In this document: piece after piece, positions 14,392 to 23,110 of the stretch | Layout of the letters: every line of letters starts with the position of its first letter | Position numbering within the stretch: the stretch's first letter is position 1 | From: Bacteroidales bacterium | GTDB lineage: Bacteria; Bacteroidota; Bacteroidia; Bacteroidales; DTU049 | Reading direction: 5' to 3' | Length of the DNA stretch: 23,369 bases | NCBI GenBank assembly: GCA_030017935.1 | Contig: JASEGF010000004.1 | Coordinates: 1-23,369 of the forward strand | Notes under the pieces: generated by a model | Database searches by the model: none | Seen by the model: the letters and a program-made list of their open reading frames with translations, nothing else | Told to the model about the DNA's origin: nothing | Made by a program: the position numbers and the translations under genes

Positions 14392-17300
14392 GCGATGATT
14401 ATTTCTTTATTGAATGATTGTAAACGTTTTTTCTCAATTTCTAGATAGTTGCTACCCATTTCCCTAATTAAAGATTCTATTTCATTAATAGTTTTTTGAA
14501 TATTATTTTCTGATTTGCAGTTCATAGCAGCTATACGCCTGAGAGTTTTAGTAGGTAAGGTGCCATAATCTATAATATCTTCTTTTAACATTTTTAGAAA
14601 ATCAATATGATATTGTTGAAATCTATAATTTTTACTATTGATTAAACTATTTATGGTATTTAAAGCCTTGCGTTCCGGATCATTATCTCTAGGATTAGTA
14701 GATATAGTTTTTTTATCATAGATATCTTTTAATTCTTTATAATAATCCCAAAAATTTTCACTTAAATCGATAGATTTATCATATGCATCACATTTGATTT
14801 TTTCGAAGGCATCTTCCATACTTATTTCTGTTTTTTTATTGTTAGAACTATAATTTGCATAACTAATATAAAGACCAAATTTTTTGATGAATAGTAATAG
14901 TTCATTTTCATTACCTTTTTTAGCAACTTTTATCCTTCGTGGTAGATTATCTAAAGATGTTATCATGTCAGGATAGCTATTTTTAATTTGTTCATATTCT
15001 TTCAGTATTTTAGTATAGAAACTTTCTTTTTCTAAATCATCAGGATTTTGCTTTAATTTATCATAAAGATCAGAAGGACTGGGTACTTCATCGATATCAA
15101 AGATTTTAGCATCTTCACCTAAAATATTGTGAATATGAAACATTTTGATACTAGCAATTTCTCTAGACTTCATCTCATTAGCACCTATTTCTGTGGGGAA
15201 AAAATTAACAATATACAACTCATCAAAAACTTTTTTGCTAATACGATTGATCCTACCTATTCTTTGTATCACTCTCACAGGATTCCATGGTATATCATAA
15301 TTGATAACCATACCTGCACGATTTAGATTAAAACCTTCGGATAATTTATCAGTACATAGTAGGATATCATATCTATCTTCTTGTTTTTTGTAAGTAGCAT
15401 CAAAGTTTTTATTAATATCCTCTATTTTACTTTTCATATCACCAGCGATAGATAACACTCTGCCATTAAAAGCAGAATTTAACCTCTCACTTAAATGTTT
15501 CACTGTATCTATATATTCTGTGAAAATTACAATTTTTCTATTAGGTTCATCGTGTAATTGTTTTTTAATATTTTCAATTAAAGTTTTAGATTTAGGGTCC
15601 TCATCAATTAATTTTAATTTTTTTAATTCATTTAATATATCATCAAAGAGGCTAATATCAGAACGTATATCATTTAAAAACTCATCTTTTTTAACAAAAT
15701 CATCTATATAATAAATTTTTGAATTTTTCTTATTATTATTTTCAGTGTTTAATGCTTCAATATGTTTTATCAACTCATTTTCTATTTCTTCGGGTTCTAG
15801 TTCTAATACATATATTTTATCTATAAAATCTCTATCTAGAATATACTTATTAGTTTTTTCGATAAATTTTAGAACATTTTCATTATTTTTTTTCAGATTT
15901 TCAAGGCTTTGTTTGAAAGAACCAAAAGAGCTTTCGAAACGCCTCACGAGTAATCTACGAATTAAATTATAAAGATTTGCTTGGGAAGTAAATTCTAAAT
16001 TTTCTTGTCTATTTTTTTCAGAATCTTTATCATAATCTTTTTCATAATGTGCGGGCTTATATACAGCGCCAGTAAATCTGCGTTCACCCTCAAAATCTGA
16101 GAAGTATTTAATAACATTTTCGTAAAAATTTAATTGATCTTTACTGAGTTCATAAAACCACTCTTGAGGGTCTTTTACTACTGATAGACTTTTAAGTTCA
16201 TTTTGGTAAAAAGTATTATTGATGAGATCTAATCTATTTCTACGAATAATCACTGGCTCTATGATGTCTCTGATTTGCTTAGCTAGAGATTTAGATCTTT
16301 CTTTCACAAGGTTCATGTTTATTTCACTATCATCAGTATTAAAAATTTCATTATATTTAGTTAAAGCTTTGTTTTTTTTATCTTTATCTGGTGAGTTATA
16401 ATTTTTATTTATGTAGCCAAGATTATCAAAATCACGTTTAAAATGCTTAAACTTAGCTGCTAAATTATCATCTAAAGAAATAGAAGAATTTTTAGGAGTA
16501 ATGAAAAGTGATAACAATGATAGAATATCTTCAGGACTGTTATTAAAAGGTGTAGCACTCAATAAAATGACAATTTTACCACGACAGATATTTTTTAGAT
16601 ATTCATAGCTTTGAGTATCTTGATTTCTAAAACGATGCGCTTCATCTACTATCACCACTTCAATATCTTTTAATTTGCCATTTGACATTTGTTCTTGTAA
16701 TTTATCCAATTCTCCTAAAGACCACACTTCCCAATCGTGTAATTTGAATTGTTCTTTATACATATTCCACCCAGCATCTTTGTATTTATCACCTTTGAGC
16801 CCGGGAGGACAAATAATGACTCCACGTTTATGTAACTCATAAGCAATAGAGCAGGCTATTATTGTTTTACCTAACCCGACAACATCTGCTAATATTACGC
16901 CATTATTTTTTTCTATAATAGCTAGAGCCTGTTTGATAGCATCCAATTGATATTCATAAGGGGTATAACCATTGTCTTTAAAAATTTTTTTCAGTGTATC
17001 GCCAACATATTTTTTCTCAAAAACATCTAAATAAGTTTTAATAACATAAGCGTAAGCTTCGAAAGGCGTTATCTTACGAACAAGTGTATCTTTTTCTATT
17101 ATTTCTATCAACTTATTCTTTTTAGCAGGTATTTCAGTAATTTTAATAGATTTATTCCACAATTCATCGAAATATTCCTCAGCTGCATCTACTCCAAAAT
17201 CACTTATCTCTACATTAAATTCCTCTTGCTCACTCAATCCAGGTTTTGTCAAATTACTACTACCAGTTATGAATAATCTATCACAGGCAACTTGATCTTG

Positions 17301-17720
17301 ATTTAACTTAAAAATATATAACTTGGCATGGTTAGGATAGTATGTCTTGCGTATTATCAGCCTGTCTTGCTTTATAAGATCATTAAAAAAACTTACCTGA
17401 TCATAAAAATCTTTTTTATCAAAATTATCCGTATTAATAGATTTTTTAATAGAAGCGATATAATTATTAAAAATATTCTCATTAGAATTACTACCTACAT
17501 CTGCATACTCTATTAATTGATGGTTTTTCTCATCTACATTTAACCCCACTAGTATTTTTATAATTACATCCTTATTATTTTGTAATGATTTATATAACTC
17601 ATCTAATCCTGAAAAATAGAAAAACCCCACCAAAAATTTCAATTCTACACTTTTAGTAATCAGTTCTTCTAACCTCATTTTAAGAGTTATATCTTTGTTG
17701 TTTATGATAAAATTTTTCAT
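14370..17720 (-). CDS. PLD-family nuclease fused to an SF2 (SNF2-like) helicase, restriction-type
   Basis: An 1116-aa protein, first gene of the defence operon. Residues 1-195 hold one phospholipase-D-type HKD nuclease site: His131 and Lys133 in NHAKLYIF, then GSSNLT (153-158) and Glu171. The SF2 helicase core follows: Walker A VGLGKT (281-286, Lys285), DEAH box VDEAH (358-362), motif III SATP (388-391), FTEYIDT (733-739), SEGFNLNRAG (794-803) and motif VI QRIGRINR (819-826). A long Lys/Glu-rich insertion (about 500-725) and a helical C-terminus (830-1116) complete it. Single-HKD nucleases of this kind usually act as dimers. Inferred role: ATP-driven translocation and cleavage of unmodified DNA, with the downstream methyltransferase protecting self DNA. 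All key residues are present, so this half looks intact although the partner gene carries a nonsense codon. Confidence 0.85.
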   Translation of the reverse strand: MKNFIINNKDITLKMRLEELITKSVELKFLVGFFYFSGLDELYKSLQNNKDVIIKILVGLNVDEKNHQLIEYADVGSNSNENIFNNYIASIKKSINTDNFDKKDFYDQVSFFNDLIKQDRLIIRKTYYPNHAKLYIFKLNQDQVACDRLFITGSSNLTKPGLSEQEEFNVEISDFGVDAAEEYFDELWNKSIKITEIPAKKNKLIEIIEKDTLVRKITPFEAYAYVIKTYLDVFEKKYVGDTLKKIFKDNGYTPYEYQLDAIKQALAIIEKNNGVILADVVGLGKTIIACSIAYELHKRGVIICPPGLKGDKYKDAGWNMYKEQFKLHDWEVWSLGELDKLQEQMSNGKLKDIEVVIVDEAHRFRNQDTQSYEYLKNICRGKIVILLSATPFNNSPEDILSLLSLFITPKNSSISLDDNLAAKFKHFKRDFDNLGYINKNYNSPDKDKKNKALTKYNEIFNTDDSEINMNLVKERSKSLAKQIRDIIEPVIIRRNRLDLINNTFYQNELKSLSVVKDPQEWFYELSKDQLNFYENVIKYFSDFEGERRFTGAVYKPAHYEKDYDKDSEKNRQENLEFTSQANLYNLIRRLLVRRFESSFGSFKQSLENLKKNNENVLKFIEKTNKYILDRDFIDKIYVLELEPEEIENELIKHIEALNTENNNKKNSKIYYIDDFVKKDEFLNDIRSDISLFDDILNELKKLKLIDEDPKSKTLIENIKKQLHDEPNRKIVIFTEYIDTVKHLSERLNSAFNGRVLSIAGDMKSKIEDINKNFDATYKKQEDRYDILLCTDKLSEGFNLNRAGMVINYDIPWNPVRVIQRIGRINRISKKVFDELYIVNFFPTEIGANEMKSREIASIKMFHIHNILGEDAKIFDIDEVPSPSDLYDKLKQNPDDLEKESFYTKILKEYEQIKNSYPDMITSLDNLPRRIKVAKKGNENELLLFIKKFGLYISYANYSSNNKKTEISMEDAFEKIKCDAYDKSIDLSENFWDYYKELKDIYDKKTISTNPRDNDPERKALNTINSLINSKNYRFQQYHIDFLKMLKEDIIDYGTLPTKTLRRIAAMNCKSENNIQKTINEIESLIREMGSNYLEIEKKRLQSFNKEIIIAIENQKL

Positions 17721-17810
17721 TTTTTTATTTATTTGATTGTTATTTTCTTTATATTTATCTTAAAAAATCTTTTATTTAAACGATATTTCAATAAATTAAA
17801 ATTTCCCATC
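17721..17810. other. Region upstream of the defence operon, no promoter recognised
   Basis: Very AT-rich sequence before ATG 17720 of the helicase gene. No minus-strand TAnnTTTG box was found here, so the operon promoter is unidentified and may lie within the repeat fragments further right. Confidence 0.35.
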
Positions 17811-17880
17811 CCTGCTTGCTTTAGTGCAAATCATTTCCCAATGTGGGCGGGACAAAGTATTTTTTAAAAATAATAAGTTT
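17811..17880. repeat. Right-end fragment of the dispersed inverted-repeat element (copy B)
   Basis: Matches the right part of copy A from about 1921: shared GCTTGCTT, then CAAATCATTTCCCAATG, then a G-rich stretch, GACA and a T/A-rich tail. The left arm and internal palindromes are missing here. Confidence 0.65.
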
Positions 17881-18023
17881 AATTAATCTATAGATCATAA
17901 TATCTTGTTGCAAAATATATATAGTTGGACTCTTTTTCTACTTCCTTAGCGGTGTGCATAAAAGAATATTTTTTTAGGTAAAATTAAAGAATATTTTGAA
18001 ATAAATTTTTATATAATTTAGTT
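17881..18023. other. AT-rich spacer between repeat fragments
   Basis: No coding frame or RNA gene is supported between the two repeat fragments. It separates the divergent defence and ribosomal operons. Confidence 0.4.
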
Positions 18024-18110
18024 TTTTTTGTCAACCAAACAAAGAAAAGTAACAAAAGAATTGTCAACGTTGGGGAAATGATTTGATAAAGCGTTTTTTA
18101 AATATAAAAC
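18024..18110. repeat. Internally deleted copy of the dispersed inverted-repeat element (copy C)
   Basis: It begins like copy A (TTTGTCAACCA, then ACAAAGAAAAGTAACAAAAG, then GGGGAAATGATTTGATAAA) and then joins directly to a sequence matching the right flank of copy A (CGTTTTT, AAATATAA). The internal hairpins and right arm, about 130 bp in copy A, are missing. The left arm of the first hairpin is also eroded. Confidence 0.65.
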
Positions 18111-18118
18111 CAACATTC

Positions 18119-18309
18119 TCTCCCAGTCTCCCAGTCACCCCATCTCCCCGTCTCCCCGTCTCCCAGTCTCTCCATCACTAATCACTAATCTCCTATCACC
18201 TATTCTCCCAGTCACCTTTTCTCCCAGGCTCCCCGTCTCCCAGTCACCTCGTCTCCCATTCACCCCATCTCCCCATCACCCCGTCACCCTGTCTTACTAA
18301 TCACCTAAT
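18119..18309. repeat. Degenerate octamer tandem tract, pyrimidine-rich on the plus strand
   Basis: About 24 contiguous units fit the 191 nt, mostly 8 nt long with consensus TC(T/A)CCC(C/A)(G/A), for example TCTCCCAG, TCACCCCA and TCTCCCCG; three units are 7 nt and two are 9 nt. The minus strand has GGG or GGGG runs spaced by 4-5 nt, enough to form G-quadruplexes. It is far richer in GC than its surroundings and is not coding. It ends 153 nt before the rpsL promoter. Confidence 0.8.
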
Positions 18310-18461
18310 TTAAAAAATTATTTTATTTTAACGCTTAAAAAACTCAAAAAATAAAAATGCATAAAATATTATATATCAATGAAATAGTAATTATTTAATA
18401 CAAATATGCAATGAAAAAAATGAAAAATTTTCAAAAAGTTATAAAAAATTTTAAAAAATAT

Positions 18462-18492
18462 TTTGTCAATTAAATAATAATATATAATTTTG
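18462..18492 (+). promoter_or_regulatory. Bacteroidota promoter of the str-S10 operon
   Basis: TTTG at 18462-18465, a 19-nt spacer, then TAATTTTG at 18485-18492 match the TTTG / TAnnTTTG consensus of the Bacteroidota primary sigma factor with ideal spacing. Transcription should begin just after about 18497, giving a leader of roughly 25-30 nt before ATG 18527 and leaving no room for a large attenuator. Confidence 0.8.
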
Positions 18493-18526
18493 CAAACTAA
18501 TTTTTTAAAAAAACATAACAAACAAT

Positions 18527-18910
18527 ATGCCAACAATACAACAGTTGATAAGAAAAGGGAGAAAAGCTAAGAGAAGGACTAGTAAGAGTCCAGCTCTTGC
18601 TAATTGTCCTCAACGAAGAGGTGTTTGTACTCGTGTTTACACAACTACACCTAAGAAACCTAATTCAGCTTTGAGAAAGGTAGCTAAAGTAAGGTTAACA
18701 AATGGATATGAAGTGATAGCATATATTCCAGGGGAAGGTCATAATCTTCAAGAACATAGCATTGTTTTAGTAAGAGGTGGTCGTGTAAAAGATTTACCAG
18801 GTGTACGTTATCATATCGTACGTGGAGCATTAGATACTGCTGGCGTAGAAAAAAGAAAACAAGGTAGAAGTAAATATGGTGCTAAACGGCCAAAACAAAA
18901 ACAAAATTAA
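18527..18910 (+). CDS. rpsL: Small ribosomal subunit protein uS12
   Basis: A 127-aa S12, which sits at the decoding centre of the 30S subunit. The signature TTPKKPNSALRKVAKVRLTN is at 40-59, with LVRGGRVKDLPGVRYHIVRG at 81-100. Lys43 and Lys88, the usual sites of streptomycin-resistance substitutions, are wild type. Asp89 is the residue methylthiolated in other bacteria. The length is normal and it ends in the usual basic tail. First gene of the operon; rpsG follows after 6 nt. No Shine-Dalgarno sequence precedes the ATG, only an A-rich leader, as is normal for the phylum. Confidence 0.98.
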   Translation: MPTIQQLIRKGRKAKRRTSKSPALANCPQRRGVCTRVYTTTPKKPNSALRKVAKVRLTNGYEVIAYIPGEGHNLQEHSIVLVRGGRVKDLPGVRYHIVRGALDTAGVEKRKQGRSKYGAKRPKQKQN

Positions 18911-18916
18911 TTAACA

Positions 18917-19384
18917 ATGAGAAAAGCAAAAGCAAAACAAAGAATTATATTGCCAGATCCTAAATATCAGGATGAAGTTGTGGCTAAATTTGTTAATAAT
19001 TTAATGCTTCAAGGGAAAAAAGAAACTGCTTATAAAATCTTTTATGATGCTATAGATATTGTAACTAAAAGAACCAATGAAGATGGTCTAGAGACTTTCA
19101 AAAAAGCTCTTGAAAACGTTTCACCTCAGATAGAAGTTCGCAGTCGTCGTATAGGCGGAGCTACTTTTCAAATACCTACCGAGATTAGACCTGATAGAAA
19201 AATGAGTATAGGTATGAAAAATCTTATTTTGTATGCTCGTAAACGTGGCGATAAAGGTATGGCTGCTAAATTAGCTAATGAAATTATCGCTGCTAGTAAG
19301 GGTGAAGGTAGTGCTTATAAACGTAAAGAAGAAATTCATAGAATGGCTGATGCTAATAAAGCATTCGCACATTTTAGATTTTAA
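18917..19384 (+). CDS. rpsG: Small ribosomal subunit protein uS7
   Basis: A 155-aa S7, the primary binder that nucleates the 30S head on 16S rRNA. Recognised by the N-terminal block MRKAKAKQRIILPDPKY, by FVNNLMLQGKKETAYKIFYDA, and by the C-terminal HRMADANKAFAHFRF. The length matches bacterial S7. It starts 6 nt after rpsL and is followed by fusA after 18 nt. No Shine-Dalgarno sequence is seen, so translation may be coupled to rpsL. Confidence 0.98.
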   Translation: MRKAKAKQRIILPDPKYQDEVVAKFVNNLMLQGKKETAYKIFYDAIDIVTKRTNEDGLETFKKALENVSPQIEVRSRRIGGATFQIPTEIRPDRKMSIGMKNLILYARKRGDKGMAAKLANEIIAASKGEGSAYKRKEEIHRMADANKAFAHFRF

Positions 19385-19402
19385 TAAATATTTTTGTTCA
19401 CC

Positions 19403-21508
19403 ATGAAAGATTTAACCCCATTAAGAAATATAGGCATAATCGCTCACATAGATGCTGGTAAAACTACCACTACGGAGCGTATATTGTATTATACGGGGGT
19501 TAATTATTCTATTGGTGAAGTAGATAATGGAACTGCTACCACTGATTGGATGCCCCAAGAACAAGAACGTGGCATCACTATTACTTCCGCAGCTACTACT
19601 GTTCATTGGAATCTTAATGATAATGATTATCAAATTAATATCATAGATACTCCTGGTCATGTAGACTTTACTGTAGAGGTAGAACGTTCTCTACGTGTAC
19701 TAGATGGCAGTATAGTAATTTTTTGTGGCGTAGCAGGCGTACAACCTCAATCAGAAACAGTTTGGCGTCAAGCCGATAAATATCGCGTTCCTCGTATTTG
19801 TTATATTAATAAATTAGATAGACCTGGAGCCGATTTCTTTAAAGCTATTCATCAAATCAAAGATAAATTGGGTGCTACTCCAGTACCTATTCAATTACCT
19901 ATTTTCGAAAATGATACTTTCGATGGCATCATAGATTTGATTTCTTCGAGAGCTATTTATTGGGATTTGAATAACTATCCTGATGGATCAGTTTATACAT
20001 ATAAAGATATTCCAGAAAATCTAAAATCACTAGCTGATGAATATAGATCTAATTTATTGGAAACAATTTCAGAATTAGATGATGATATAATGTCAAAATT
20101 CTTTAATGATCCTAATTCTATTACTAATGAGGAAATATTAAAAAATCTTAGACAAGGTACTTTATCTCTTAAATTTACTCCAGTGTTATGTGGGTCTTCT
20201 TTACAAAACATTGGCGTACAACCATTGATAGATGCAGTTATTAATTATTTACCATCTCCTGCTGATATAGGCGTAGTAGAAGGTATCAATCCTAAAACTG
20301 GCGAGAAAACTGTTAGAAAAATATCTGATGAAGAACCTTTGAGTGCTTTGATTTTTAAAGTTATGAATGATCCTTATGTAGGACGAATAGCTTTTACTAG
20401 ATTGTATAGTGGTGTCATTTCTCAGGGAGATATGTTGTATAATTCTAGATTAGATAAAAAAGAACGTGCAGCTCGACTATTTCATATACATGCTAATAAA
20501 CAAATTAAAATAGATTCTTTTTCTGCTGGAGATATAGCTGCTATAGTAGGATTAAAAGATTCCACTACTGGTGATACATTGTGTGATAGTGCTCATCCTA
20601 TTGCTTTCGAATCTATTCATTTACCAGACCCAGTGATATCTATAGCTATTGAAGCTAAATATCAAAAAGATATTGCTAAAATGGTAGAATCATTGCAAAA
20701 AATAGCTGATGAGGATCCATCACTTTGGATTAAAACTGACGAAGAAACTGGACAAATCATACTTAATGGAATGGGGGAATTACATTTAGATATAGTTGCT
20801 GATAGGCTAGCTCGTGAATATAATATTGAATGTAATTTAGGTAGACCACAGGTTAATTATCGTGAAGGTATAATAGGCAAAACAACACACAGAGAGATTT
20901 ATAAAAAACAATTTGGTGGCAAAGGCAAATATGCTGAGTTAGAGTTTGAATTGTCTGGTGAACCTTTTGATAATGTAGGATTAAATTTCGAAAATCTGTT
21001 AGGAAAAGCAGTATCTAAAGATATTATTTCTGCTATTGAAAAAGGATTTCGCTCAGCTATGCAAAATGGAGTCATAGCTGGATATAATGTGCTGAATGCT
21101 CATGTCAAATTATTAGATGTAGTTACACATCCTGTAGATAGTGATGCTTTATCATTTGAGATAGCAGCAAGTATTGCTTTTAAAGAGGCTTGTAAAAAAT
21201 TAAAAATTGTTTTGCTAGAGCCTATTATGAGGTTAGAGATTATATCTCCGTTAGAATATATTGGAGAGATAACTAGTGATATTACTCGAAGAAGAGGAGA
21301 AATATTAAATATAGAAGGCGAAGATGTTTATCAAGTGATAAGAGCTGAGGCACCATTAGCAGAATTATTCGGTTATGTAACTATTTTGAGAAGTTTGAGT
21401 AGTGGTAGAGCTTCTGTAAATATGGAGTTTAAACGCTATGCTGTTTGCCCTGATCCTATAGCCGAAGAAGTAATTTTTAAAACTAAAGGTATTAAAGTGA
21501 ATTTTTAA
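19403..21508 (+). CDS. fusA: Translation elongation factor G
   Basis: A 701-aa EF-G, the GTPase that drives ribosomal translocation. The start is placed at ATG 19403, which gives MKDLTPLRNIGIIAHIDAG, matching the usual N-terminus; an in-frame TTG at 19394 would add three residues and is less likely. GTPase motifs: G1 AHIDAGKTT (13-21), the effector loop ending ERGITITSAA, G3 DTPGHVDF and G4 NKLD. Later domains are complete, with MGELHLDI, GGKGKYAELEF, TRRRGEI and the C-terminal LSSGRASVNMEFKRY. It lies in the classic str position; rpsJ follows after 13 nt with no tuf gene between. The sequence is somewhat diverged (NKLDRPGADF in place of the common NKMDR) but all functional motifs are there. 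Confidence 0.96.
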   Translation: MKDLTPLRNIGIIAHIDAGKTTTTERILYYTGVNYSIGEVDNGTATTDWMPQEQERGITITSAATTVHWNLNDNDYQINIIDTPGHVDFTVEVERSLRVLDGSIVIFCGVAGVQPQSETVWRQADKYRVPRICYINKLDRPGADFFKAIHQIKDKLGATPVPIQLPIFENDTFDGIIDLISSRAIYWDLNNYPDGSVYTYKDIPENLKSLADEYRSNLLETISELDDDIMSKFFNDPNSITNEEILKNLRQGTLSLKFTPVLCGSSLQNIGVQPLIDAVINYLPSPADIGVVEGINPKTGEKTVRKISDEEPLSALIFKVMNDPYVGRIAFTRLYSGVISQGDMLYNSRLDKKERAARLFHIHANKQIKIDSFSAGDIAAIVGLKDSTTGDTLCDSAHPIAFESIHLPDPVISIAIEAKYQKDIAKMVESLQKIADEDPSLWIKTDEETGQIILNGMGELHLDIVADRLAREYNIECNLGRPQVNYREGIIGKTTHREIYKKQFGGKGKYAELEFELSGEPFDNVGLNFENLLGKAVSKDIISAIEKGFRSAMQNGVIAGYNVLNAHVKLLDVVTHPVDSDALSFEIAASIAFKEACKKLKIVLLEPIMRLEIISPLEYIGEITSDITRRRGEILNIEGEDVYQVIRAEAPLAELFGYVTILRSLSSGRASVNMEFKRYAVCPDPIAEEVIFKTKGIKVNF

Positions 21509-21521
21509 AAAATAAAATATT

Positions 21522-21824
21522 GTGAATAGAATAAGAATTAAATTAAAGTCTTACGATCATTATCTGATAGACAAGTCTGCAGAAAAGATCATAAAATCTG
21601 TGAAGGCAACAAAAGCAGTCATTAATGGACCTATTCCATTGCCTACAGAAAAAAAGATTTTTACAGTTAATCGATCTACTTTCGTGCACAAAGAGTCTCG
21701 TGAACAGTTTCAACTGGCTACTCATATGAGATTGATAGATATTTATTTTACTAATCAATCTACTATAGATGAGTTAATGAAATTAGAGCTACCACGTGGA
21801 GTAGAAATAGAAATTAAAGTTTAA
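21522..21824 (+). CDS. rpsJ: Small ribosomal subunit protein uS10
   Basis: A 100-aa S10 of the 30S head, which in other bacteria also acts with NusB in antitermination. Recognised by NRIRIKLKSYDHYLIDKSAEKI at the start, then GPIPLPTEKKIFTVNRSTFVHKESREQFQ and the C-terminal LPRGVEIEIKV. It starts with GTG; no in-frame ATG lies upstream that would preserve the family N-terminus. It is the first gene of the S10 part of the operon. Confidence 0.97.
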   Translation: MNRIRIKLKSYDHYLIDKSAEKIIKSVKATKAVINGPIPLPTEKKIFTVNRSTFVHKESREQFQLATHMRLIDIYFTNQSTIDELMKLELPRGVEIEIKV

Positions 21825-21826
21825 AC

Positions 21827-21837
21827 GAGGAGGTGAT
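21827..21837 (+). promoter_or_regulatory. Near-perfect Shine-Dalgarno sequence for rplC
   Basis: GAGGAGGTGAT includes ten bases (21828-21837) complementary to the conserved 3' end of bacterial 16S rRNA, with 7 nt between AGGAGG and ATG 21841. None of the other six ribosomal-operon genes in the window has a comparable site. In Bacteroidota the anti-Shine-Dalgarno is normally sequestered on the ribosome, so such a site is unusual. Confidence 0.85.
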
Positions 21838-21840
21838 AAT

Positions 21841-22473
21841 ATGTCTGGATTGATAGGTAAAAAAATTGGAATGACCAGTGTCTATGATCAAGATGGTAAA
21901 CGCATAGGTGTTACCGTTATAGAAGCTGGACCTTGTGTAGTAACTCAAATAAAAACTAAAGAAACTGATGGCTATGACGCTATTCAATTAGCATACGATG
22001 AAATCGAAGAGAGAAAAGCTACTAAACCATTGTTAGGACATTTTAAACATGCAGGTACTACACCTAAAAGAATATTAAAAGAATTTACACGTTTCGAAGA
22101 AGGCCATCAAAAAAAATTAGGCGATATTCTGACACCAGATAATGTATTCGTTGAAGGTGAATATATTGATGTAGCAGGTATCACAAAAGGTAAAGGTTTT
22201 CAGGGTGTTATTAAACGTCATGGATTTAGTGGCGTAGGCGGACAAACTCACGGTCAACATAATAGACAACGTCACCCAGGTTCTATTGGTGCTAGCTCAT
22301 ACCCTTCTAGAGTGATGAAAGGTACAAGGATGGCTGGTAGAGATGGTGGCAAAAGAGTTAAAATGATAAACTTGCAAATTATTAAAATTATCCCAGAGAA
22401 AAATTTGGTATTAGTTAAAGGTGGCGTCCCTGGTTCAGTAGGTTCATATTTAAAACTAGAAAGATGGAAGTAA
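21841..22473 (+). CDS. rplC: Large ribosomal subunit protein uL3
   Basis: A 210-aa L3, an early-assembly protein reaching towards the peptidyl-transferase centre. It begins MSGLIGKKIGMTSVYDQDGK and contains VAGITKGKGFQGVIKRHGFS, then the central loop GGQTHGQHNRQRHPGSIG (about 143-160) and KGTRMAGRDGGKRV. The length is normal. It is preceded by an exceptionally strong Shine-Dalgarno sequence, and its last 10 nt overlap the start of rplD, so the two are probably translationally coupled. Confidence 0.98.
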   Translation: MSGLIGKKIGMTSVYDQDGKRIGVTVIEAGPCVVTQIKTKETDGYDAIQLAYDEIEERKATKPLLGHFKHAGTTPKRILKEFTRFEEGHQKKLGDILTPDNVFVEGEYIDVAGITKGKGFQGVIKRHGFSGVGGQTHGQHNRQRHPGSIGASSYPSRVMKGTRMAGRDGGKRVKMINLQIIKIIPEKNLVLVKGGVPGSVGSYLKLERWK

Positions 22474-23105
22474 AAGTATTAAAACAAGATGGTACAGAAA
22501 CATCTCGTTCTATAGAATTAAAAGACGAGATTTTTAATATACAGCCTAATGATCATGCTATTTGGCTAGATATTAAACGTATTCAAGCTAATAAACGTAA
22601 AGGATTAGCTAGTACTAAAGAACGTGGTCAGTTGAGTGGAAGTACACGTAAATTATTCCGCCAAAAAGGTACTGGTCGCGCTCGTAGAGGTGATATTAAA
22701 AGTCCTTTATTACGTGGTGGAGCTACTGTTTTCGGCCCTCATCCTAGAGATTATTCTATTAAAATTAATAAAAAAGTACAAGTCTTAGCTCGTAAAAGTG
22801 CTTTAACCTATAAAGCTAAAAATAACCAAATCATTGTTATTGAGGATCTAGTTATTGATGATATTAAAACTAAAAATTTTAAACAAATTTTGGATAATCT
22901 AAAAATTACTGATAAAAAAACTTTATTTTTAGTAGATAAGATTAATGAATCTATTGTTTTATCTGCTAGAAATTTACCTAAAGTGAAAATTATGTTGGCT
23001 TCTAAATTAAATACTTATGATGTGTTAAATTCAAATTGTTTAATATTTAATGAAGCCAGCTTACCTATAATAGAAAATATTTTATTAAGATTTCAAAAAG
23101 CATAG
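22464..23105 (+). CDS. rplD: Large ribosomal subunit protein uL4
   Basis: A 213-aa L4, which lines the polypeptide exit tunnel and in some bacteria autoregulates the S10 operon. Recognised by RIQANKRKGLASTKERGQLSG, then the tunnel loop KLFRQKGTGRARRGDIKSPLLRGG, VFGPHPRDYSIKINKKV, and the Rossmann-like C-terminal half. ATG 22464 lies inside the last codons of rplC. The rpsL leader is short, so no E. coli-style L4 attenuator is visible here. Confidence 0.97.
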   Translation: MEVKVLKQDGTETSRSIELKDEIFNIQPNDHAIWLDIKRIQANKRKGLASTKERGQLSGSTRKLFRQKGTGRARRGDIKSPLLRGGATVFGPHPRDYSIKINKKVQVLARKSALTYKAKNNQIIVIEDLVIDDIKTKNFKQILDNLKITDKKTLFLVDKINESIVLSARNLPKVKIMLASKLNTYDVLNSNCLIFNEASLPIIENILLRFQKA

Positions 23106-23110
23106 TTATT

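Noticed and set aside
17811..18110. A complete mobile element with transposase between the defence and ribosomal operons
   Set aside because: Only repeat fragments are present; no transposase or integrase frame and no clear target-site duplication.
18119..18309. CRISPR array
   Set aside because: Units are 7-9 nt, contiguous and degenerate, with no 25-40-nt repeats separated by unique spacers and no cas genes.
19394..19402. TTG start for fusA three codons upstream
   Set aside because: ATG 19403 gives the normal EF-G N-terminal length; the three extra residues add nothing to the family match.
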